From an uncultured Prevotella sp. (GTDB lineage: Bacteria > Bacteroidota > Bacteroidia > Bacteroidales > Bacteroidaceae), in assembly GCA_937906495.1 (NCBI GenBank), contig CALCVT010000138.1, positions 1-7,123 of the forward strand: DNA of 7,123 nucleotides, read 5' to 3'. Position numbers and translations under genes: made by a program. This document shows, piece after piece, positions 1-5,018 of this stretch. The notes beneath the pieces are model-generated. The model was not told the DNA's origin and did no database searches. It saw only the letters and a list, made by a program, of their open reading frames with translations. How positions within the stretch are numbered: the first letter of the stretch is position 1; each line of letters starts with the position of its first letter.

Positions 1-256
1 GCGTGCGTTAAATCGTTCGGAAAACATTTGATTTTTAAACCACCCACCGAAGGGAACTATTACTCAAATAGCTGATATAAAGGGGTGGGAAACTTCAGTA
101 ATTTTAAAATATCGCACTTTTATGAGGAGGATATACGCTTGCTCAACGGCTTCCTCCCAGAGCCTAATTCGGCCAATCGGTGGTCCAGGCGGATTTGACG
201 TGCCATTGTTTCATTTTTTTGAGGGGATAAAGGCGAATATGGGTAACGAACGCGGC
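1..256. other. Left-edge region with no supported gene
   Basis: This stretch lies downstream of the RmlD-like gene. The minus strand carries two short open frames with protein-like composition. One runs from 210 to a TGA at 64-66, has no ATG, and includes RIRLWEEAVEQAYILLIKV. The other is a 28-residue frame from an ATG at 206-204 to a TAA at 122-120, beginning MARQIRLDHRLAELG. They overlap in different frames, so at most one can be real. A plus-strand ORF starting at 122 runs antisense into the RmlD-like gene and is not believable. A weak dyad (CCCACC at 43-48, GGTGGG at 84-89, 35-base gap) is also present. The stretch could be the decayed end of a gene or repeat; I cannot name it. Confidence 0.4.
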
Positions 257-1126
257 TCAGCGGGTACGGAGCGGTCTTTGCAGGGCCTCTTCGATACCTT
301 CAACACTGTTGTTGAAACGGATGCCGTGAGCTGCTATGCCGGAACAATCCATAGTAAGGTTCCTTTCCTGATTGCTGAATCTTTCCTCGTCTAGCAGTAG
401 CCATTCTGCAGCATCATTCAGTCCCATCAGTTGGGCCGTTCTCCAAAAGAGTTCGTAGCTGTTCAGGCTGTTGCTACTACCAAAGTTGTAGATGCCTCCC
501 GGAAGGGTCATCGCCTGCTCCATGTTGCGGACAACTTCCCACACATAGGTTACGCCCCGGTACTCATGGGTAGCCGCCGGCAGGGGCATACCTTCGCGCG
601 AGGCCTTTAGTAAGTTAACCAGCAGGTTGCTGTTCAGTTTCAGGCTGCTGTCGGGCAAATCGTACATCCAGGTCAGCCGCAGTCCGACAGCCTCGGGCAG
701 GTTCCACAGCGCTCTTTGTTCTGCCTCGAGTTTGTGCCGTCCGTACACGTTGACCGGTTGAAGCGCTACCTCCTCCTTCAGTGCGCCACGCAGGGGTGTT
801 CCGTTGTAAACCTGGTCGCTCGACATGAAAATCAGTTTGGCCCCGGTCTGTTTACACGCCTTGGCCATACGCACCGTACCCTGTACATTAGTCCGGTGCG
901 ACTCCTCGGGATGCTGTTCGCAATATCCCGTATGGCTGAGGGCGGCACAATGAATTACCACCTCAGGGCGCTGCTCTTCCAGATAGGCCTTAACCATATC
1001 TTCGCGACTGACATTCAGTTCGTTGTGGGTAGGTAGCAGTAAATCGTACTTGTTACGATAATAATAGGCCAGCCGGCTGCCCAGGAAGCCGCTACTGCCT
1101 GTAATCAGTATCTTTTTCTTCATCAT
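257..1126 (-). CDS. RmlD-like sugar-nucleotide reductase (extended SDR family)
   Basis: The 289-residue product is an extended short-chain dehydrogenase/reductase closest in layout to dTDP-4-dehydrorhamnose reductase (RmlD, about 290-300 residues). Seen directly: an N-terminal Rossmann glycine motif TGSSGFLG (residues 9-16), an Asn-containing segment HRTNVQGT (77-84), an active-site MSSDQVYNG strand (101-109, Ser102/Ser103), and the YxxxK dyad Y128/K132. RLTWMYD (150-156) matches the RTSWVYG-type segment of RmlD proteins. The family reduces a 4-keto sugar nucleotide with NAD(P)H in the cytoplasm; the substrate here cannot be deduced, because no rmlA/B/C genes are nearby and RmlD-like SDRs also serve other roles. 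No signal peptide. The start at 1126 gives Met-Met; the second Met at 1123 is also possible. The first ATG overlaps the upstream stop codon (ATGA), so the two genes are probably translationally coupled. G+C is visibly higher than in the glycan genes to the right. Confidence 0.85.
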   Translation of the reverse strand: MMKKKILITGSSGFLGSRLAYYYRNKYDLLLPTHNELNVSREDMVKAYLEEQRPEVVIHCAALSHTGYCEQHPEESHRTNVQGTVRMAKACKQTGAKLIFMSSDQVYNGTPLRGALKEEVALQPVNVYGRHKLEAEQRALWNLPEAVGLRLTWMYDLPDSSLKLNSNLLVNLLKASREGMPLPAATHEYRGVTYVWEVVRNMEQAMTLPGGIYNFGSSNSLNSYELFWRTAQLMGLNDAAEWLLLDEERFSNQERNLTMDCSGIAAHGIRFNNSVEGIEEALQRPLRTR

Positions 1127-1428
1127 TCTTCAATTGTTTCCAGGTAAAAGCTAACCGGACGGAAGCCGTCGTTACAACTAATCATGGCTGTGTAGGGATT
1201 TTTCATCCATCCATCAAAGAAGTTACCATCCCCTTTGGCCAGTGCTTCGACAAACTCCCTCATTGTCTTCCAGGCTTCTGCACACAATCCGGGAGGGCAT
1301 TGTCCGTCAGTGCTTATCCACGACTGCCCCTCGCACACCTCGCAAGCATGCTCTATGGGATTTTCGTACTTCGCCATTAAGTCGATGTACTCTATCTTGC
1401 GTATTGCTGTAATCTTAACTTGTTTCAT
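1123..1428 (-). CDS. TIGR04076 family small cysteine-rich protein
   Basis: The 101-residue product matches my recollection of the TIGR04076 family: an N-terminal strand MKQVKITAIRK, a central cysteine region, a tryptophan-bearing helix (AEAWKTMREFVEAL, 50-63), a WMKNP segment (74-78), and a C-terminal SCNDGFRPVSFYLETI (84-99) that ends in the usual RPV-F-LE-I pattern. Five cysteines are present (29, 32, 44, 49, 85), with C29-x2-C32 and C44-x4-C49, which could bind a metal or Fe-S cluster, but this is inference; the function of the family is not established. There is no signal peptide or membrane segment, so it should be cytoplasmic. Its stop overlaps the ATG of the RmlD-like gene (ATGA), so the two are almost certainly co-transcribed. 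Upstream, only 9 bases separate its ATG from a TAA that closes an orphan coding-like tail (see 1438-1510). Confidence 0.75.
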   Translation of the reverse strand: MKQVKITAIRKIEYIDLMAKYENPIEHACEVCEGQSWISTDGQCPPGLCAEAWKTMREFVEALAKGDGNFFDGWMKNPYTAMISCNDGFRPVSFYLETIEE

Positions 1429-1437
1429 ATTGGGGTA

Positions 1438-1510
1438 TTATTTTATGGGACAGCCATCAACCGGATAGTCACTTTCGGCCTTCCATACCTCGTAGGCACG
1501 TGCTTGCCGC
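1438..1510 (-). pseudogene. Possible C-terminal remnant of a lost upstream gene
   Basis: Between the GH20 stop and the TIGR04076 start, one minus-strand frame reads like a real protein tail. It ends AYEVWKAESDYPVDGCPIK, closed by TAA at 1440-1438, 9 bases before the next ATG, which is typical operon spacing. The frame is open only back to a TAA at 1539-1537 inside the 3' end of GH20, and it has no ATG of its own. The other minus-strand frame here has an ATG overlapping the GH20 stop and would give a 23-residue product starting MSGKHVPTRYG; it is less protein-like. I read the segment as the C-terminal end of a gene whose body was removed when the GH20 block was joined here. It could equally be chance composition over about 25 codons. 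Confidence 0.35.
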
Positions 1511-3628
1511 TCATTGCGGCAACTGTGTGCGGTAGATTAAGCCCTCGGCTGCCTGCTTGCCTTCCAGGTCGGTAAAGACGAAGGTAAACATCCACTTGTC
1601 CAGGCGATACGGGGCATTGACATAGGGCAGTTTCAATAAAACCCTGTTCCATCCCTTGCTCAAAGTTACGGGGATGGGACGACGGGCTGTAAAATTTTCG
1701 TTTTTCAATGTCACTTCCTTATCAGAAAGGCGGACACCACGGTTTTGGTAGTCGGGAGCCGGCAGAAGTTGATTGTTAATCCATATTTTAGAACCCATCA
1801 AATCCCATGTTCCCTTTTCTGGTACCGGATCGAGTTCTGACCGGCTGTAATTTTGCAATTCGACCAAAGCTCCTACAGTCTGCTTGCGTGGAGCATATAC
1901 ATAGGTCCATGCATAAGCAGTCTGGTTGTAACGGGGCGCAGAATAATAGGCATTGACTATGCGTTCGCCCCAGGTATGACGAAGGTAAATGCCAGCGCCG
2001 GTAGCAGTTCCGGTTGTATAGGTTTTTCCGTCATAGTCAAAGGTTAATGGCAAGGAGAACGCTTGATCCTTAAGTATTTCGGGTGGAAAAATTTTAGCTG
2101 TATCTCCACCATTATCAAAAGCCTCGGTAATGCGCCAACGCACTTGGCTTTGTTGTACATAGGGTATCGGCTCTGTTTTCAAGCAATGATCTTTATGAAA
2201 CAGGAAGCGGGTTTCCCATTGTATAAAGTCATCGTATTCCTTACCCTCGTTGGGCAACATCACCCCACCTCCCAAATGCGTGCCGCGGGGTTCCTTGTCA
2301 ATATACTGTTCGCCTCCACCCTGCCAGGCTCTGCACATCGATGCAATGACATGGGCATAGAAGTTGTTTTGCGCCACCATAGCTTCTTCGTTTTCCACCC
2401 GCCGATCATTCCACATCCCCGATATGGTTCCGGCCACAGTTGCATCGCCCTGCTTGCGATAATAAATAGTGCTTTTATAAATGCCCACAAGGTCGGCAAA
2501 CACGTCAAAGTGGTTGGTATAGTTATAGCGACAGTCTATATTTGGTTTTCCTTCTACAGCCTTACCAGCCGTGCTCCAAAGCTGAAAAAGGTCGGCATGC
2601 ACTTCTTTGCCTGCAACTCCCAACATCGGATTCCACACCGCACAGCGACGTTGGAGCGTATCCTGCACATAGGCTGCCATCTCGTTAACATAAGCCGCAG
2701 TGGTCTGCTCCTCATCAGCTCCTATGTGTATATAGGGTGCATGCTTGAAAGTGGCAGATACTTCGGTCAGAATTTGCTTTAAAGCAACTTTCCCTGCTTC
2801 GCTTTGCATATCGTACCCCATAGCCCTGCGGAAAGCTGCGCTGTGACCGGGCATATCAATTTCGGGAATGATGTAAACGCCTCGGCTCAATGCATAATCT
2901 TCAATTTCACGGCATTCGGCCTGCGTATAGTATTTTCCGACATCGCGAGTCATAAATTGAGATTCATTAAGCTGCGGAAATGCTTTGACTTCGAACCGGA
3001 AACCTTGATTTTCGGTAAAATGCCAATGAAAGGTGTTAACCTTAAAACGCGCTAAACGGTCGATATGACGTTTGAGCGTCTCTACACTAAGATACGAACG
3101 TCCGATGTCGTGCATAAATCCGCGCAATTTAAAAGCCGGCCAATCTGTAATAGTTACCCGTTCGAGTGTTATGCCCGGCTGGCTCCAACCTTCGGCTAGT
3201 TGCGTAAGGGTTTGCATCGCACGTACAAGTCCCATCTCGTTGACTGCTTTTATCGTAACGCCCTTTGTTTCTACTTGGAGTTGATAGGCCTCAGAGGGAT
3301 ACCCCGGCAACTGGTAGTCATAACTGCAGGGGATGCTGTCAACCCATTGTACCACCACATCGCCACAAATAGCCTTGGGAACAAATTGTACTTGACTGAT
3401 ACCAAATTCTTCAAAAAAGCGGCACATGGCCGGATGCGATGCAATGCCGGCTATGGTCAGAACTTGTTTTTTTGACCAGTGCAACTGACCCTTTGCTACT
3501 GTAATTTGTTGTGGTATAGGCAGCAGATGCTCCTTTTTTGCAGCAACATGGAACGAAAGTATCCACCCTGCAACGAGCAAGAACCACACTTTCTTAAAAA
3601 ATATCACACTGTTAAAGAGATTATTCAT
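1511..3628 (-). CDS. Secreted GH20 beta-N-acetylhexosaminidase
   Basis: The 705-residue product is an exo-acting beta-hexosaminidase that should release terminal GlcNAc or GalNAc from glycans by substrate-assisted catalysis. An N-terminal signal peptide is visible (hydrophobic WFLLVAGWILSF, likely cleavage after HVAA near residue 30), so it is periplasmic or surface-exposed. An N-terminal GH20b-like domain (about 33-165) precedes the TIM-barrel catalytic domain (about 167-480). Catalytic-domain marks are RGFMHDIGR (169-177), HWHFTENQGFRFE (201-213), PEIDMPGHSAA (255-265) and the acid pair Asp305-Glu306 in HIGADEE; Trp350 and Trp406 are candidate sugar-pocket tryptophans. The usual HxGGDE is HIGADE here and the usual HWHLTDDQ is HWHFTENQ; both are conservative. 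The long C-terminal part (about 490-705) is probably a beta-sandwich accessory domain and is unassigned. It lies 80 bases downstream of the acyltransferase gene on the same strand and no separate promoter is visible, so co-transcription is likely. Confidence 0.93.
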   Translation of the reverse strand: MNNLFNSVIFFKKVWFLLVAGWILSFHVAAKKEHLLPIPQQITVAKGQLHWSKKQVLTIAGIASHPAMCRFFEEFGISQVQFVPKAICGDVVVQWVDSIPCSYDYQLPGYPSEAYQLQVETKGVTIKAVNEMGLVRAMQTLTQLAEGWSQPGITLERVTITDWPAFKLRGFMHDIGRSYLSVETLKRHIDRLARFKVNTFHWHFTENQGFRFEVKAFPQLNESQFMTRDVGKYYTQAECREIEDYALSRGVYIIPEIDMPGHSAAFRRAMGYDMQSEAGKVALKQILTEVSATFKHAPYIHIGADEEQTTAAYVNEMAAYVQDTLQRRCAVWNPMLGVAGKEVHADLFQLWSTAGKAVEGKPNIDCRYNYTNHFDVFADLVGIYKSTIYYRKQGDATVAGTISGMWNDRRVENEEAMVAQNNFYAHVIASMCRAWQGGGEQYIDKEPRGTHLGGGVMLPNEGKEYDDFIQWETRFLFHKDHCLKTEPIPYVQQSQVRWRITEAFDNGGDTAKIFPPEILKDQAFSLPLTFDYDGKTYTTGTATGAGIYLRHTWGERIVNAYYSAPRYNQTAYAWTYVYAPRKQTVGALVELQNYSRSELDPVPEKGTWDLMGSKIWINNQLLPAPDYQNRGVRLSDKEVTLKNENFTARRPIPVTLSKGWNRVLLKLPYVNAPYRLDKWMFTFVFTDLEGKQAAEGLIYRTQLPQ

Positions 3629-3687
3629 ATTAAACGCTGGTTAAAGAGGTTCTTCGAAAAGAAAGAAGCATTGAAATGCTACGATTC

Positions 3688-3704
3688 AAACCCTTAAAGG
3701 GTTT
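3688..3704. terminator. Short A/T-flanked hairpin between acyltransferase and GH20
   Basis: Arms AAACCCT (3688-3694) and AGGGTTT (3698-3704) form a 7-bp stem with a 3-base loop, just past the acyltransferase stop at 3709-3711. On the minus strand it is preceded by A residues and followed only by a short TTTG, so as a terminator it would be weak. It may attenuate transcription into GH20 or protect the 3' end of a processed mRNA. The rest of the 80-base spacer shows no TAnnTTTG box on the minus strand. Confidence 0.3.
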
Positions 3705-3708
3705 TCTG

Positions 3709-4809
3709 CTAAATCTTCACGAAAATTTGTTGAAGGTACATGAAGCGAAGAATCAAAAAAATAATTAAGAAATTACCAAATGTAAGCCAAACGGAATAAT
3801 ATTCGCAAAGATATTGTTCAAGTCCATAACTAACAGAATGTACCACACACCGAAAATTAATGGTCTCGCCCAACATATAGGCCGTAATGGAGTTCATGCC
3901 ATAAACCTTGAGCCATTGGGTACCGCGCACATAGCCTTTGCAGTCTATCAAATAATAAAACAGAGCCATCAGCAAAAAGCTATAACCTCCCGACAGCAAG
4001 GTCATACTGCACGACCAAACACGCTTTATAACAGGCATTTGTAAACTCCACAACCAGCCACTCAAAACCAATGCTACACCAACAAGCAATAATTGCTTGG
4101 CTACGTTCAAGCGATTTTCTTTACCATTCTTCATCAACCTTCCGGCAAAAGTACCCAGCATCACCGTAACTCCAAATGTCAAACTGCTCCAAATCCAAGT
4201 ATAAGTAGGATCACCGCAAAAACGTCCCATCAAATACTGGTCAACTTTGTAAGCAAAATTTCCTTCCGGGCTAAAATCACCGGCAAATGTCATAGGTATC
4301 CAATAAAGGATAAGCAGCAAAGCTGTAGCCCATAAATGGGTCTTTATTGGGGTATGCAACAACAACATGGCTGCTATCAAATAGCCAACAGCTATGGCCT
4401 GCAGTGTATTAACGTAAAAATAGAACCGACTAAAATCCATTCCTAACAAATTGCCTTGCACCACCATTCCTAGCATAAAAAGGATGATAAAACGACGGAA
4501 GATTTTTCGGTGCGCCATACGTTTATCTGCCTGAACTTGAAACCTGTCCATTGAAAAAGGCATGGATGCACCGGTCATAAAAAGAAATAGAGGCATAACT
4601 AAATCCCAAAACCGGAAACCCAACCACAGCGCATGATCAAATTGGTAAAGAATAGGCTTCAACCAAGAAACGTCTAAATGATTTCCTAATTCCACAAGAA
4701 CCGGCTGAAAAAAGACTAATAAGAATAAATCGAAGCCACGCAATACATCCAACGAAGCCAAACGTTGTTTGGGGGCAGAGTGAGGTTGTGAAACAACAAA
4801 ATCTTTCAT
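3709..4809 (-). CDS. COG4299/DUF5009 transmembrane acyltransferase (NagX/HGSNAT-like)
   Basis: The 366-residue polytopic membrane protein has about ten hydrophobic segments (roughly 20-40, 63-85, 103-122, 132-152, 158-177, 208-225, 237-254, 268-288, 300-318, 339-360). Family marks seen are RLASLDVLRGFD (16-27) at the start of the first helix, FDHALWLGFRFWDLVMPLF (57-75) followed by FMTGAS, and VYGMNSITAYML (302-313). The DHALW...DLVMP segment resembles the part of human heparan-alpha-glucosaminide N-acetyltransferase that holds its proposed active-site histidine; the equivalent here is His59. That enzyme transfers acetyl from cytosolic acetyl-CoA to glucosamine across the membrane. Bacterial relatives (NagX in N-acetylglucosamine utilisation clusters) are poorly characterised, so the reaction here is inference. 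It is the first gene of the minus-strand set, ahead of GH20 and divergent from the sulfatase, which fits a role in amino-sugar handling at the inner membrane. Start at 4809; a small hairpin lies immediately upstream. Confidence 0.85.
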   Translation of the reverse strand: MKDFVVSQPHSAPKQRLASLDVLRGFDLFLLVFFQPVLVELGNHLDVSWLKPILYQFDHALWLGFRFWDLVMPLFLFMTGASMPFSMDRFQVQADKRMAHRKIFRRFIILFMLGMVVQGNLLGMDFSRFYFYVNTLQAIAVGYLIAAMLLLHTPIKTHLWATALLLILYWIPMTFAGDFSPEGNFAYKVDQYLMGRFCGDPTYTWIWSSLTFGVTVMLGTFAGRLMKNGKENRLNVAKQLLLVGVALVLSGWLWSLQMPVIKRVWSCSMTLLSGGYSFLLMALFYYLIDCKGYVRGTQWLKVYGMNSITAYMLGETINFRCVVHSVSYGLEQYLCEYYSVWLTFGNFLIIFLILRFMYLQQIFVKI

Positions 4810-4813
4810 TTTT

Positions 4814-4832
4814 ATTGATGTTTAATATCAAT
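4814..4832 (-). promoter_or_regulatory. Hairpin just upstream of the acyltransferase start
   Basis: ATTGAT (4814-4819) and ATCAAT (4827-4832) are perfect inverted arms with a 7-base A/T-rich loop. In the acyltransferase mRNA the stem would sit 5-23 bases before the ATG, where it could affect ribosome access. It is short and A/T-rich, so chance is a real possibility. Confidence 0.25.
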
Positions 4833-4864
4833 GATCAGTACTTAAATCAAAGCAGTAACTATCT

Positions 4865-4883
4865 GCAATAATGTAAATATTGC
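4865..4883. promoter_or_regulatory. Candidate operator dyad GCAATA-N7-TATTGC
   Basis: Perfect 6-base inverted arms at 4865-4870 and 4878-4883 around a 7-base spacer give a 19-bp site of a size and symmetry common for dimeric regulators. It lies inside the proposed leader of the acyltransferase transcript and well upstream of the sulfatase promoter. No regulator gene is in the window, so the binding protein is unknown. Confidence 0.3.
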
Positions 4884-4926
4884 CGTTCGCGCTAAGATAA
4901 GGGGCAGCACAAAAAGAAGAACACAC

Positions 4927-4940
4927 GAAAGCAAGCTTTC
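4927..4940. promoter_or_regulatory. Candidate operator dyad GAAAGC-AA-GCTTTC
   Basis: A perfect 6+6 inverted repeat with a 2-base centre lies directly upstream of the sulfatase promoter's -33 element (4944-4947), a usual place for an activator. A second overlapping dyad pairs GCAAG (4931-4935) with CTTGC (4944-4948) and reaches into the -33 box. Whether either is bound by a protein is unknown. Confidence 0.3.
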
Positions 4941-4943
4941 AGA

Positions 4944-4975
4944 CTTGCGTCTCCGTTTGCCTTTCACTATATTTG
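4944..4975 (+). promoter_or_regulatory. Bacteroidota-type promoter for the sulfatase gene
   Basis: The -7 box TATATTTG (4968-4975) matches the Bacteroidota sigma-ABfr consensus TAnnTTTG exactly. CTTG at 4944-4947 matches the -33 TTTG box in three of four bases, with 20 bases between them, within the usual spacing. Transcription would start near 4981-4983, giving a leader of about 37 bases before the sulfatase ATG at 5019. A perfect TTTG at 4956-4959 is only 8 bases from the -7 box, too close to serve. Confidence 0.65.
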
Positions 4976-4977
4976 TA

Positions 4978-5008
4978 CAAAGATACGCAAATAGCTGAAA
5001 ACATTAAA
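4978..5008 (-). promoter_or_regulatory. Bacteroidota-type promoter for the minus-strand genes, overlapping the sulfatase promoter
   Basis: Read on the minus strand, TATCTTTG (4985-4978) is an exact TAnnTTTG -7 box. TTTA (5008-5005) is a 3/4 match to the -33 box at 19-base spacing. The start point would be near 4970-4972, leaving a leader of about 160 bases before the acyltransferase ATG. No other CAAAnnTA is seen on the plus strand between 4810 and 4960, so this is the best candidate promoter for the acyltransferase-GH20 unit. Its -7 box faces that of the sulfatase promoter with only two bases between them. Confidence 0.45.
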
Positions 5009-5018
5009 CATACAGCAT

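Noticed and set aside
43..89. CCCACC/GGTGGG inverted repeat as a terminator or mobile-element end
   Set aside because: The 35-base gap and 6-base arms are too weak, and there is no T-run or second element end.
122..394. 90-codon plus-strand frame starting in the left-edge region
   Set aside because: Half of it is antisense to the RmlD-like gene, no promoter is visible, and the composition is unlike a known protein; the minus strand is the coding one here.
716..1036. 106-codon plus-strand frame
   Set aside because: It is antisense to the Rossmann-fold part of the RmlD-like gene, with no supporting motif.
1443..1652. 69-codon minus-strand frame spanning the GH20 3' end and the following spacer
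   Set aside because: It overlaps GH20 in another frame; a different frame in the spacer gives the more protein-like tail reported instead.
2063..2782. 239-codon open frame on the plus strand
   Set aside because: It lies entirely antisense to the GH20 catalytic domain, has no recognisable motif, and the opposite strand carries clear catalytic signatures.
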